Below, piece by piece: positions 25,262-38,000 of a DNA stretch of 64,000 bases; position 1 is the first letter of the stretch; each line of letters begins with the position of its first letter. Origin of the DNA: Hyphomicrobium_B sp001006785 (lineage in GTDB: Bacteria > Pseudomonadota > Alphaproteobacteria > Rhizobiales > Hyphomicrobiaceae); assembly GCF_001006785.1 (NCBI RefSeq), contig NZ_CDHO01000003.1, positions 1,240,001-1,304,000 on the forward strand, given 5' to 3'. The notes below the pieces were generated by a model. That model worked only from the letters and a program-made list of their open reading frames with translations, was not told the origin of the DNA and searched no databases. A program made the position numbers and the translations under genes.

Positions 25262-25461
25262 GCGGAAGAGTCCGGACAGCTTAAAGCTTGAGCCGGCGCC
25301 GAAGGAGCAACCGCCCCGGAAACTCTCAGGCAAACAAACCGTATTCCGACGACACTCTGGAAAGAGGCTGAGCAGCTTTCACACTCAGCCCACCGACGGA
25401 TGTAAGACGCAGGCCCATCGGCGGCCGTCGTCCATGATCTCAGGTCACAGGACAGAGGGGG
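25262..25461 (+). promoter_or_regulatory. Tandem glycine riboswitch before gcvT
   Basis: Two glycine-aptamer signatures in a row. The first has GGAAGAGTCC, then GCCGAAGGAGCAA and AACTCTCAGGCAAA (about 25263-25335). The second has ACTCTGGAAAGAGG, then CACCGACGGATG and ATCTCAGGTCACAGGACAGAGGGG (split here; about 25352-25460). Glycine riboswitches usually turn on glycine cleavage genes when glycine binds. Its position 35 bases before gcvT fits exactly. Confidence 0.92.
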
Positions 25462-25493
25462 CTCTTGAACGCGCTATCGAGCGCTTTGGAGCC
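25460..25493 (+). promoter_or_regulatory. Candidate riboswitch expression platform hiding the gcvT ribosome site
   Basis: GGCTC at 25460-25464 can pair with GAGCC at 25489-25493, and GCGCT with AGCGC (25471-25475 with 25480-25484) forms an inner stem. The outer pairing covers the GGAG ribosome-binding site of gcvT. The 5' strand lies at the end of aptamer 2, so ligand binding could free the site. This suggests control at translation; it is inferred from pairing alone. Confidence 0.5.
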
Positions 25494-25495
25494 GT

Positions 25496-26647
25496 ATGAT
25501 GTCCGCTGATGAACTGTCAAAACCCCTGCTGACAAGAACACCGCTCTACGACGCGCATGTCGAAGCCGGTGCGCGAATGGTGCCGTTCGCCGGCTACGAA
25601 ATGCCGGTTCAGTATTCACCCGGTATCATTGCCGAGCATACCTGGACCCGCAATCATGCGAGCGTTTTCGATATCAGCCACATGGGGCAGGCCGTCGTTA
25701 CGGCGGACGACGGCAAGCACGAGACCATCGCGCGTGCGCTCGAAGCGCTCGTTCCAGCTGATATCATTGAGCTCGCGCCCGGGCGGCAACGCTATTCCCA
25801 ACTGCTCAATGCCTCTGGCGGCGTCATCGACGATCTGATGGTGACTCGGCCGCAAGAGCCAAACGAAAGCGGCCGGCTCATTCTCGTTCTGAACGCGTCT
25901 CGCAAAGACATCGATGTTGAGCACATCGCGCGCCTGCTTTGCGAAGGTACGCGGATTGAATCACGCACCGACCTCGCTCTGCTGGCTTTGCAAGGCCCGA
26001 AAAGCGGCGATGTCCTAGAGTCGATATGTCCCGACAGCAGAAAGCTCGCTTTCATGCAGGCGACGCGCACGCAGATCGCAGGTTGCGATTGTTTCATCAG
26101 CCGCTCGGGATACACGGGCGAGGATGGCTTCGAAATCTCGGTCGCCGCAAGCGATGCAGTGACGTTGTGGCGAGCACTTCTCGCAAACGACGAAGTGCGC
26201 CCGTGCGGATTGGGAGCGAGAGATTCGCTCCGTCTCGAAGCGGGTCTCTGCCTCTATGGCCATGAACTCGACGAAACGATTTCTCCCGTCGAGGCGGGGT
26301 TGACGTGGTCGATACCCAAACGTCGCCGAACGGGCGGATTCCCGGGCGCCGAACGCATCCTCGGCGAGATATCGGCATCGCCTGCGCGCACACGCGTCGG
26401 CCTTCATTTTGCTGGCCGAGCGCCTGCGCGCGAGGGCGCCAAAATACTATCAAAAATGGGCGATGAAATAGGCGTCGTAACTTCCGGCGGATACTCGCCG
26501 ACGCTCAAGCGGCCAATCGCGCTTGCGTATGTTCCGCCGGAATACGCGAGCACGGACACGCTATTGACGGTCGTCGTGCGCGGCGAACCGCTGGACGCAA
26601 AAGTCGTGCCCTTGCCTTTCGTGCCGCACCGCTACCGGCGCGCGTAA
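25496..26647 (+). CDS. gcvT: Glycine cleavage system T protein (aminomethyltransferase)
   Basis: A 383-residue folate-dependent enzyme. It takes the aminomethyl group from GcvH and yields ammonia and methylene-tetrahydrofolate. Family motifs include TPLYDAHVEAGARMVPFAGYEMPVQY, FDISHMGQ, RSGYTGEDGFEI, GLGARDSLRLEAGLCLYG and a C-terminal VVRGEPLDAKVVPLPFVPHR. Two adjacent ATG codons exist; the second (25499) has better spacing from GGAG. It is the first gene behind the glycine riboswitch. Confidence 0.96.
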   Translation: MMSADELSKPLLTRTPLYDAHVEAGARMVPFAGYEMPVQYSPGIIAEHTWTRNHASVFDISHMGQAVVTADDGKHETIARALEALVPADIIELAPGRQRYSQLLNASGGVIDDLMVTRPQEPNESGRLILVLNASRKDIDVEHIARLLCEGTRIESRTDLALLALQGPKSGDVLESICPDSRKLAFMQATRTQIAGCDCFISRSGYTGEDGFEISVAASDAVTLWRALLANDEVRPCGLGARDSLRLEAGLCLYGHELDETISPVEAGLTWSIPKRRRTGGFPGAERILGEISASPARTRVGLHFAGRAPAREGAKILSKMGDEIGVVTSGGYSPTLKRPIALAYVPPEYASTDTLLTVVVRGEPLDAKVVPLPFVPHRYRRA

Positions 26648-26682
26648 GACATATCGATCATCTGCAAATCAAGGAGCGCTCT

Positions 26683-27045
26683 GTGCTGAAATATACCGAA
26701 GAGCATGAATGGCTGAATGTCGAAGGTGACATCGCAACCATCGGAATTACGCAACATGCGGCGACGCAGCTCGGCGATCTCGTATTCGTCGAGTTGCCGA
26801 AAGTCGGCGCGAACTTGAAGAAGGGCGCCGCCGCCGCCGTCGTTGAGTCCGTGAAAACGGCATCCGACGTCTATGCGCCGCTCGACGGCAGTGTCGTCGA
26901 GATCAATCAGCCCGTCGCCGACGATCCGACCATCATCTCGGCCGATCCTCTGGGGCGTGGCTGGCTCTACAAGCTTCGCGTCGCCAACCTGGCCGATCTC
27001 GATGGCTTCCTCGACGAAGCCGCCTACGCAAACCTCATTGCATAA
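26683..27045 (+). CDS. gcvH: Glycine cleavage system H protein
   Basis: A 120-residue carrier protein with the lipoylated Lys58 in VVESVKTASDVYAP. The N-terminus KYTEEHEWLNVEGDIATIGIT is typical. It shuttles the aminomethyl intermediate between the P, T and L proteins. The start is GTG behind AAGGAGCG. It lies 35 bases after gcvT and 13 before gcvP. Confidence 0.97.
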   Translation: MLKYTEEHEWLNVEGDIATIGITQHAATQLGDLVFVELPKVGANLKKGAAAAVVESVKTASDVYAPLDGSVVEINQPVADDPTIISADPLGRGWLYKLRVANLADLDGFLDEAAYANLIA

Positions 27046-27058
27046 GAGGCGATGCCGC

Positions 27059-29908
<2,850 letters not shown>

Positions 29909-29956
29909 AAGGGCCGCAGGCGTTCGCGCTGGCTCAGTGCAGGGTGGACGACTGCA

Positions 29957-30730
29957 TTATTTCGTCGTGTAGCCGCCATTGACCAGAATCGTCTGGCCCG
30001 TCATCCACCATCCGTCCGAGACGAGGAATCTGATCCACGGAACGATGTCCTCGATATCCGTCAGTCCGACTTTCGAGAACGGAGACAGTGCCGCTGCGGT
30101 TTTATGATAAGCAACCGCATCGGCGCCCTCGGCAGGATAGAAGAACGGCGTATCCATCGGCCCCGGCCCGATGGCCGTGACCGAGATTCCACGATCTCCG
30201 AACTCTTTCGATGCGGCTCGCGTGAAGTGTTCAACCGGCGCCTTGGTTCCGGCGTAGGACGCATAGAAGGGGGTGTATGCGCCGAGCAGTGACGTGACGA
30301 GCGTGCAAATCTTGCCGTTGTCGTTGAGCGCCTTGCCTGCTTCCTTGATGAAAAAGAACGCAGTCTTCGCGTTCACTGCGCTCATTTCATCGTATTCCGC
30401 TTCGCTGATCTCAACCATCGGCTTCTTCAGCACCTTGCCGACGGTATTGATCGCGATGTCGGGTGTTCCGATCGCCGCAATGCTGTCAGCGAAGAGCTTC
30501 TCCATCGCGCCCGCTGTCGTGAGATCTGCCTGCAAAGCGATGCCCTCGGTCCCGGCCGCCTTGATGACCGCCAGCGTATCGTCCGCGTCGGCTTTGCTGC
30601 TGCTCGAATTGTAATGAATCGCAATCGCCCTCGCGCCATGCGCTGCGAGATCCTTGGCGATCAGCCCGCCGAGGTTTTTGGCGCCTCCCGCGATGATGAC
30701 GGTTTTGCCTTTGATTTGGTGATCCGCCAT
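29957..30730 (-). CDS. Short-chain dehydrogenase/reductase
   Basis: A 257-residue SDR oxidoreductase. The dinucleotide-binding glycine stretch is IIAGGAKNLGGLIA, the strand motif is INTVGKV (in place of NNAG), and the catalytic Y-x-x-x-K is in SYAGTKAPVEHF. The C-terminus VSDGWWMTGQTILVNGGY is typical of the classical group. Substrate unknown. It diverges from a LysR regulator, which likely controls it. Confidence 0.9.
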   Translation of the reverse strand: MADHQIKGKTVIIAGGAKNLGGLIAKDLAAHGARAIAIHYNSSSSKADADDTLAVIKAAGTEGIALQADLTTAGAMEKLFADSIAAIGTPDIAINTVGKVLKKPMVEISEAEYDEMSAVNAKTAFFFIKEAGKALNDNGKICTLVTSLLGAYTPFYASYAGTKAPVEHFTRAASKEFGDRGISVTAIGPGPMDTPFFYPAEGADAVAYHKTAAALSPFSKVGLTDIEDIVPWIRFLVSDGWWMTGQTILVNGGYTTK

Positions 30731-30864
30731 GGCGTGCGCGTGCTCCTCTGATGTCGCCGGAAAATGGGCTATCCGATGGGCATCACCTTTCCAGTTTGCG
30801 ATCCATGTATAAATATGCTGAGTTCGACATCACTGGTCAAAATTTGCAAACAATTGAAATCGTC

Positions 30865-31806
30865 ATGGACAGGCTTGGGCGGCTGCGTGTGTTCGTTCGT
30901 GTTGTGGACTGCAAAAGTTTCACCAAGGCGGCAGAAACGCTCGCCATTCCGCGGTCCACGGTTTCAATCGCGATCAAGGAGCTGGAAAAGCTTGTCGGCG
31001 CGCGCCTGCTGAGCCGCACCACACGCAGTGTAATACCGACGCACGACGGCGTGGCGTTCTACGAACAGTGCAGCCGCCTCGTCGACGACTATGAGGAAGT
31101 CGAGGGCCTATTCCGAACCGCGCACGCCGAGTTGCGCGGACGGCTGAAGGTCAATGTTCCGGGGCGCATCGGGCGAATGATCATCGCGCCCGCCGTACCG
31201 GAATTCGTTTCGAAATACCCGAACATCGCGCTCGAAATCGGCATCACCGACCGCACGGTTGATTTGCAGCTCGAAGGCATCGATTGCGTGGTGCGCGTCG
31301 GAGATCTGGCCGATTCCAATCTCATCGCGCGACGTATCGGTGACCTCGACATCATCAATTGTGCAAGCCGGGATTATCTGGACCGCAATGGCGTGCCGGT
31401 CCGGCCGAGCGATCTTCGAAAGCATCGTACGATTGCTTATATGCCTCCCTCGGGTGGCAAGCCCGAGCCTTGGCAGTACGTCGATGGGAAGGGATTGCAA
31501 TCGCTCAACGTCCCGCCGTCGATCGCGGTCGATAACGCAGAAATGCTGATCGCGTGCTGCCTGGCCGGACTCGGTCTGATCCAGGTGCCATCGTATGACG
31601 TGCGCGAGCATTTGCGGCGAGGCGAGCTTGTGGAGGTTTTGCCGAAGCACTGTTCGCCGCCCATGCCCATCCACATCGTCTATCCCCATCGCCGCCATCT
31701 GTCGGGCCGCCTTCAGGCATTCATAGAGTGGGCGACCGAGCTTTTGCGTGAGCACATCAATGCGCCGGCTCTCGCGGAGAAAACGCGAGCCTCGCGCAAA
31801 CGCTAG
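30865..31806 (+). CDS. LysR-family transcriptional regulator
   Basis: A 313-residue regulator. The helix-turn-helix is in FVRVVDCKSFTKAAETLAIPRSTVSIAIKELE (split; residues about 9-40), followed by LLSRTTRSVIPTHDG. The effector domain spans about 90-290. I chose ATG 30865, which gives the standard N-terminus; longer in-frame starts lie upstream. It is divergent from the SDR gene with 134 bases between, the classic arrangement for a LysR regulator and its target. Confidence 0.92.
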   Translation: MDRLGRLRVFVRVVDCKSFTKAAETLAIPRSTVSIAIKELEKLVGARLLSRTTRSVIPTHDGVAFYEQCSRLVDDYEEVEGLFRTAHAELRGRLKVNVPGRIGRMIIAPAVPEFVSKYPNIALEIGITDRTVDLQLEGIDCVVRVGDLADSNLIARRIGDLDIINCASRDYLDRNGVPVRPSDLRKHRTIAYMPPSGGKPEPWQYVDGKGLQSLNVPPSIAVDNAEMLIACCLAGLGLIQVPSYDVREHLRRGELVEVLPKHCSPPMPIHIVYPHRRHLSGRLQAFIEWATELLREHINAPALAEKTRASRKR

Positions 31807-31838
31807 AGTTCCTCGCAGCCGCAGAACGGGATGCTGGC

Positions 31839-32198
31839 TTAGGTCGCCAGCTGCAGCGGATCTGCGTGACGTCGCGACTTTCCTTCGAAATAGCAGCCGT
31901 CTTCGAGCGACAAATGCTTGTGAAATATGTTCGCGGCTACGGAGGAAGCTTTCTTCAGCGTCAGATGGTTCGCGAAGATTTCTCCGGTCACCTCTCCGAG
32001 CACCGTGACGGCATCGGCAACGACCGCGCCGTCGACAATCCCACGCTCGGCGATGGTCACGGACGTGCAGCGCACGTCGCCGAGCACCGTGCCCTCGATG
32101 ATGAGCGGCCCGGGAAATTCGAGTGAACCTTCGATGGTCGCTTTGCGGGGAATAGTTAGAGCAGCGGGCAGCGAACGGCTTGCATCGCTCATTGGCAT
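31839..32198 (-). CDS. Bactofilin-family cytoskeletal protein
   Basis: A 119-residue protein with a bactofilin beta-helix: IEGSLEFPGPLIIEGTVLGDVRCTSVTIAERGIVDGAVVADAVTVLGEVTGEIFANHLTLKK (shown here only as its repeat pattern of G-x-(V/I) turns across residues 21-83). Bactofilins polymerise without nucleotide and shape cell poles, stalks or wall-synthesis sites. A stalked or budding host would fit. Start may be MPMSD or the second Met two codons later. Confidence 0.85.
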   Translation of the reverse strand: MPMSDASRSLPAALTIPRKATIEGSLEFPGPLIIEGTVLGDVRCTSVTIAERGIVDGAVVADAVTVLGEVTGEIFANHLTLKKASSVAANIFHKHLSLEDGCYFEGKSRRHADPLQLAT

Positions 32199-32297
32199 GC
32201 ACTCAGACCTGATATGTGTCGTCCCGCTCGCCTGCGTTATCGCCGCACACCGTGGCGAGATTCAGGCCCGCCCGTCGTCATGAACGGCATCGTGACG

Positions 32298-32495
32298 TTA
32301 TGCGCCGCCGGACAGTCTTTCGCGTTCCTTGATGAGAGCCGCAAGTTGCGCTTCCTGCTGTGCGATGCGCTCAGACGTCAAACCTTCATCGGCTGCTCCG
32401 GAATAGGCAGCGGCCTGCTCGACAAGCTCGCGAAGGTTATCGCGGATGACGCTTATCCGCTTGTTGATCTCGATAAGATCCGCTGAGTCAGCCAT
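32298..32495 (-). CDS. Small helical protein, unknown function
   Basis: A 65-residue, strongly helical and charged protein (ISVIRDNLRELVEQA, QEAQLAALIKERERL), probably a short coiled coil. AAGAGGAAA lies at good spacing before its start, which supports expression. I recognise no family. It sits between the bactofilin and the dienelactone hydrolase on the same strand. Confidence 0.65.
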   Translation of the reverse strand: MADSADLIEINKRISVIRDNLRELVEQAAAYSGAADEGLTSERIAQQEAQLAALIKERERLSGGA

Positions 32496-32540
32496 CGCAT
32501 TTCCTCTTGCCGAATGGTTGGAGCACTAGAGACGGGCGGC

Positions 32541-33431
32541 TTATGTGAGGACTTTCCATCTCTTGAACCAGTTCGCCATTTGCTGCCACGCGTCCTCGGC
32601 CGCGTCCTTATTGTAGCTCGGGCGATAATCGGCGTGGAAGCCATGTCCCGCCGAGGGGTAAATTTTGAATTCAGCAGTTTTTCCCGCCGCCTCAAGCGCG
32701 GCTTTCATCTGCTCGACTTGCGCCGGCGGAATGCCCTGGTCTTCGGCCCCGTAAAGTCCGAGGACAGGCGCTTTCATCTCCGGCGCGATCTCGAGCGGGC
32801 TTTTCGGCCAAAGCTGTTTCTGCGTCGGGGGATCGATCAGAGATCCGTAAAACGCGACGCCCGCCTTCACGTCGTCGCTGGTGGCGCAATACTCCCAAAC
32901 CGTTCGGCCACCGCGACAGAATCCGACGATGCCGATCCTGTCCTTGTCGCCGCCCTGCGCTTCGGCCCACCGAACCGTCGCGTCGAGATCGGCGAACAGT
33001 TCCGCATCGGGCTTCGCATTGACGAGCGGCATCAGGTCCCGAATTTCGCTGATGGCCGCCAGTTGTCCTTTGCGAAAATAATAGTCCGGCGCGACGGCAA
33101 GTGCGCCGAGATTGCCGATACGGCGCGTCACATCTTTGATGTACTCGTGCAATCCGAAAACCTCCATCGCGACGAGAATGATGGGAGGCTTCGCGGCATT
33201 GATGGGTCGCGCGAAATATAACGGCATCTCGCCGCCATCGACTTTGACGCTGCTCATGCCTGCGTCGAGTCCGTTCGGATCCGTTTTGATCGCCTCGGCG
33301 CGAACAGGTCCGGCAGCAAGCGTGTAGCCGGCGGCAATCGCCGCCGATGCGCTCATGAAATCGCGCCGCGATAGCGGCGGCTTCTTGGTAAGTCCGGAGA
33401 TATCCGATGCCAGGCTGCGGCGCGCGGTCAT
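32541..33431 (-). CDS. Tat-exported dienelactone hydrolase-family protein
   Basis: A 296-residue alpha/beta hydrolase. The N-terminus carries SRRDFMSASAAIAAGYTLAAG, a Tat signal, so the enzyme acts in the periplasm. Family residues are visible: Glu in AMEVFGLHEYI, nucleophile Cys in VGFCRGGRTV, Asp in GAEDQGIP and His in AGHGFHADYR. The start at 33431 has GGAG six bases upstream. The natural substrate is unknown. Confidence 0.88.
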   Translation of the reverse strand: MTARRSLASDISGLTKKPPLSRRDFMSASAAIAAGYTLAAGPVRAEAIKTDPNGLDAGMSSVKVDGGEMPLYFARPINAAKPPIILVAMEVFGLHEYIKDVTRRIGNLGALAVAPDYYFRKGQLAAISEIRDLMPLVNAKPDAELFADLDATVRWAEAQGGDKDRIGIVGFCRGGRTVWEYCATSDDVKAGVAFYGSLIDPPTQKQLWPKSPLEIAPEMKAPVLGLYGAEDQGIPPAQVEQMKAALEAAGKTAEFKIYPSAGHGFHADYRPSYNKDAAEDAWQQMANWFKRWKVLT

Positions 33432-33612
33432 GACGAACTCCATACTCGCTGCACGTCATCGAAAGATAGCAGCGCACCCGCATCGTGTCAGGTCGCCAAA
33501 GGAGTAAAAGCCGCAAGAAAAATAATGAGAAACACTTGGAACCGGATGCGCAAAACGAATGAGGCGACGAGCTTGCGCCCGTCGCCTCAATAGAATTCAA
33601 ACCGAAGACGTC

Positions 33613-33777
33613 TTATTTCTTGACGCAGGTTTTTGTGGTTTTGTCCCACTTCATGTCTTTTGCTTTCTTGCAGTCGGCCTTCGTCATCGGCGCATCGGCA
33701 GCGTTGGCGACGATCGGAGCGGAAAAAGCAACAAGCACGCCGGTGAGAACCGCGCCGCGCACAAGCTTGGAAATCAT
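33613..33777 (-). CDS. Small secreted protein with two cysteines
   Basis: A 54-residue protein with a signal peptide (LVRGAVLTGVLVAFSAPIVA) and a mature part of about 28 residues, ADAPMTKADCKKAKDMKWD and KTCVKK. Two Cys could form one disulfide. GAGGAGA lies just before the start, a strong ribosome site. Similar short lysine-rich secreted proteins occur in Hyphomicrobiales; function unknown. Confidence 0.75.
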   Translation of the reverse strand: MISKLVRGAVLTGVLVAFSAPIVANAADAPMTKADCKKAKDMKWDKTTKTCVKK

Positions 33778-34182
33778 TGTATCTCTCCTCAATCGGGTTT
33801 CCTGGGCGGTGCCCAGGCCTGAGCTTGATACTCCGGCGAGCCTGATCGGGTTCTTACGGCGCATATACTTTTCGGTAAGGTCAGCACGTCTGCATCGCGG
33901 AAATTTTTTCGTCGATCGTTCTTGCGCGGATCAGAGACCGACAAAATTTCGCCAATAATATTTTCTGGCGACGAGCACCCAATCACCCCGCGAATTGCGA
34001 AGATGTTCGCACTCGGCATGCGAATGAAATAACGCTCAGCCTGCGCCGATAAGTCCAAATGCGCGGCGTTCTCGGTCGGCTTTCAATGATTGTTGCCGCT
34101 TTGAGCATCGTTTATGACACCCGGCGGGCGTCATTGCCCTGACTATGCCAGCACCGCCGCAAGCCTAGGGGATAAAACAACA
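33778..34182. other. Intergenic stretch without clear gene
   Basis: About 400 bases between a small secreted protein gene (minus) and the fumarylacetoacetase-family gene (plus). It must hold both promoters. An 89-codon open frame on the minus strand at 33789-34058 has no ribosome site or recognisable family, so I leave it out. I see no RNA gene or repeat here. Confidence 0.6.
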
Positions 34183-35031
34183 ATGAAGCTCGTTCGATTT
34201 GGCGCGCATGGCGCGGAAAAACCCGGCATCGTGGACCGCGACGGAACCATCCGCGATCTCTCGGCGCATGTTCCCGATTTTTCCGGCGCCAACCTCGCGC
34301 CAGCCGCCCTCGCGAAGCTGGCCGCCATCGATCCGTCATCTCTGCCGAAGGCGCCGGACGGCGTTCGGCTCGGGCCTCCGGTCGCCGGCACGCACAACTT
34401 CATCGCCATTGGATTAAACTACGCCGACCACGCCAAGGAGACCGGCCAGGAAATTCCGAGCGAGCCCATCCTGTTCAACAAGGCTACGACGTCGATCTGC
34501 GGTCCGAACGACGATGTGATGATCCCGCGCAACTCCCGCCACACCGATTGGGAATGCGAAATCGCTTTCGTCATCGGCGCACGCGCCCGCTATGTCGAAG
34601 CGAAGGATTGGGCGAACTACATCGCCGGCTACTGCATTTGCAATGACGTTTCCGAGCGCAGCTTCCAGAGCAAGCGTGGCGGCCAGTGGGTGAAGGGAAA
34701 ATCGGCGGAAACATTCGGTCCGATCGGCCCCTGGCTGGTGACGCCGGACGAAATCCCGAATGTCGACAATCTCGCCATGTCGCTCGACGTCAACGGCGTG
34801 CGCAAGCAGACCGGCTCGACCGCGACGATGATTTTCAACATTCCGTTCCTGCTTGCCTACGTCACGGAATTCATGGTTCTCGAACCCGGCGATATCATTT
34901 CGACCGGCACGCCGCCAGGCGTCGGCACCGCGCGCAATCCTCGCGAATTCCTGAAGGCGGGGGACGTGGTCGAGCTGAACATCGAGGGGCTGGGAACACA
35001 GCGCCAGAACGTCGTTCCGTTCGCCCTCTGA
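34183..35031 (+). CDS. Fumarylacetoacetate hydrolase-family protein
   Basis: A 282-residue protein of the FAH family. Motifs are GLNYADHAKETGQEIPSEP, LFNKATTSICGPND, DWECEIAFVIG (metal ligands Glu and Asp), GYCICNDVSER and ISTGTPPGVG. The family includes ureidoglycolate lyase, acylpyruvases and homoprotocatechuate-pathway enzymes. Sequence alone does not settle which. ATG 34183 begins the conserved region MKLVRFG. Confidence 0.88.
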   Translation: MKLVRFGAHGAEKPGIVDRDGTIRDLSAHVPDFSGANLAPAALAKLAAIDPSSLPKAPDGVRLGPPVAGTHNFIAIGLNYADHAKETGQEIPSEPILFNKATTSICGPNDDVMIPRNSRHTDWECEIAFVIGARARYVEAKDWANYIAGYCICNDVSERSFQSKRGGQWVKGKSAETFGPIGPWLVTPDEIPNVDNLAMSLDVNGVRKQTGSTATMIFNIPFLLAYVTEFMVLEPGDIISTGTPPGVGTARNPREFLKAGDVVELNIEGLGTQRQNVVPFAL

Positions 35032-35044
35032 TCAAAGCTTGAAA

Positions 35045-38000
35045 TCACACGTCATCATTATCGGACGGCTCGTCACGGTCGTTTGATCTGTTGAAGAAAT
35101 TCCGCAGATCAGGTCCAGACCGCACGGCGAGCCGCTTTCGTATTTCGTCCCACGATTGCGGATTGTCGAGGTTCAGCGTGTCGAGCGCCTCGTGCACGGA
35201 TCTCAGCTGATCCTTGAGCTGTTGCTCTCCGTGGACGAGACCGTCGTCCGGTTGCGCAGCAGCCTCGAGTTCCTCGATCAAATAGCGGACAAGCCCCATT
35301 TCCGGGAACAGCATGTAAAGAAGAAGGTCGTCGCGCACGCGTCCGTCGATGCCATCGAGCACCGATAACTTGCGCTCGTCGCCATCGGTTTCCCTGCGCA
35401 GCCTCGAATAGACTTCGCTCAGAACCCGATCCTGCTCGTCTTGGAAGGCGCGCAGCAGAATGCCAAGGCTTTCGTTCTTCTTGCTCTGCGAATTGAGCAT
35501 CTTCCAGGCTTCGAGGATCGCATCGCGCGATTGCGGCAGGCTCAGCCGTTTGTCAACGACATCGGAACTGAGATGGATCGCATCGAGCAGTGCCTCTCGG
35601 TAATGCGTGACGAGGCGCGCGCGCTCTTCGTCCGACAGCGGACTGATGCGCGGCAGAGCCGTTCTTGGCTTTTCGATCTCGCGCGGACGAGGCTCGAACT
35701 GAAGTTCGGGCTGAAGCGCATGCAGTTCTCCGCCTTCGATGGCCGGTTGATCCCTGAAGCCTTCGGCGCGTGCGCGCTCAATCCGGTATTGCGGCGAATC
35801 CGGTGCCGTCGCGCGGATCGTCAGCAGCGTTTCGTAGAGCGTCGGCCGGATGTAATAGCGATCGTCGATCTTGAGATCCGGCGCAACGGCCTTGACCGCC
35901 GACCCCGCATTCATCACGCGCCGCACGACGCGCGAGTCGTACTCGTTCGCGATTTCGGTCAGCGTCACCATCGACGTGAAGCCTTCCGTTTCGCGGATCG
36001 GCTCCAGCGTGTTGAGCACGATTTCGGAATGTTCTCGCGGATGGGGAGCCAGCGCCGCAGATACAAGCTGATCGAGGCGCGCCCGATCCTTCGCCGACGC
36101 ATCCGTCTTGAATTGCTTGTCGACGACGCTCGAAAGATATTCGCGCAGCTCGCTGCGCACGCGGTAGCGCTCGGGATTGTGCGAGACGGTTTCGACCGCG
36201 CCGATATCCGCGCCGGCCGTCAGCACCATGCGCACGCGATCCGCCTGCGAGCGCTCCATCGCGCTTAAGTCCGCAAGTGCCGAAAAGCCGTCCTGGTTCG
36301 TGATCGGCCTGAACGACGTGAGCGTCAGCCACGCCGTCTCATAGGGATGCGCACCGAGCGCCGCGTTGATCGTCGCTTCCAGCTGCGATCCTGACCGCGA
36401 CTTGTAGCTCGGGATATCCGACAGCGGCGAGCGCACCGCATTCGCGCCGAACAGACCGGACATGAAAATCAAGCCGTCGAGACCGATCGCAATGGCGAGC
36501 GCCAGATACGCGAGACGGTTGCCGTCCTGAAACGCGTTGAGCGTCACGACGAAGCGATGCGCCTTGTCATCGCGCGACAGCTCGATCTGATTGATCTTCG
36601 ACCGCAGCGCCGCGGTATCCTCGCTCGGCAGCGCGCTGTCCGACAGGCACCGGCGTGCGAACGCATACAGATCGTCCGTCGACTTGTTCTCGACGAGATG
36701 CTCGCCGCCGACGCACGTCTCCTGGAAAACCTTGGTGCCGGACTGCAATGCGAAGAGCCCGGATGCGGCATCCGAAACGGTCTTGGGATCGCAGTCGATG
36801 CCATTGAGCAGCGGTTTCGTCTCTGGCGTTGCCGCCAACGCGCCGTAGATGTCGTTGCAGAACCGCTGCACGGTCGCGAGGCGCGCCGTATTCGGATCGG
36901 CGCGGAATTCTGAGCGCGCGCGGTCGAAGGCCGGCATGATTTTCGACGGATCGATCTTCGGCCCGCTGTCATCCTTCGCCGACGTATCGGAAAGCGCGAT
37001 CCGCTGCTTCGCCGTGTCGGCTTCGCCTTTGTATTTCGCGAGGTCGCCGTCGAGCGTCGCCAACTCCGCATCGATCGCCGCAAGCCGCGTCTCGACCGTA
37101 TTGAGACGCTTCTGCGCGTCTTTCATGCGCTCGCCCGCGATTTGCGCGGCGCCCTGCGCCATCGCAAGTTCGGCCATACGCTGCCGGTAGATCGGACCTC
37201 GGCCCGCTTTCAGCGTGCCTTCGACGCCCTTGTCTTCCGCAAGCGCTTCGACGCGTTTCGCATCGACGTCCTTGGTCTTCAGATCAAATTCGGATTTCTT
37301 CGTCGCGTAGTCGGCGGCAAGCTCCGGACGCTCTGCGGCGAGGCGAGACTTTTCATCTGTCAGCGATGTCTTGCGTCCCGCGAGCCCGGCCTGACCTGCC
37401 TCCGCCGACGCAATCCGCTCCTGCTGCTCCTTGACGGCCCGGCTGCGCGCCTCGATCTGCGCATTTACGTAACGCTCGATCGCGCCCTGAGACTGCGCCG
37501 CGGCTTCCGTGATCGCGCCGAGTTCCTGGTCGTAGGCTTTCCACGCGTCGGTCGTGAAGACTTCCGCAGCTAGACTGTTGGTGCGCGATGCGAGGGCATG
37601 CTCGATGTCGGTGACGATGCCCGAAACCTGGTTCTGCGCGCGAAGCTCCGCGGCGCGAACGCGCTCCGACTGCGGGAAGATCGAGGTAAAGAAGCTGTCG
37701 AACGAGAAGAACACGCTCGTCGCCATGCAGGCGAGAAACATCAGCCACAGCATTGAATTGCGGATGATGACTCGCGCGACTTGAAGATATGGCCGCACCA
37801 GATCGTTGGCCGCATAGAGCGCGAACAGCGCCACCATCAGCAGGCCCGCGCCGATCATCAGGAACTTGTCGCCTGCATTCGCCCAGCCGAGACCTTCCAC
37901 GTTCGCATGCTTGACGTCGGTCTGCCCCGTCCATTGCAGGAACAGCACGAACCCGGTGATGAAAAGCAGAAGCCCGATCGCACTGCCGAGCCACGGCTGA

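Noticed and set aside
26873..27058. Longer N-terminus for GcvP
   Set aside because: The extension runs inside gcvH in another frame and is Ser/Pro-rich; family homology begins at 27059.
33789..34058. An 89-codon open frame on the minus strand
   Set aside because: No ribosome-binding site, no recognisable domain, and composition like noncoding sequence.
35441..36268. A 275-codon open frame opposite the large membrane protein
   Set aside because: Arg/Leu-rich translation without domains, embedded in a coherent gene on the other strand.
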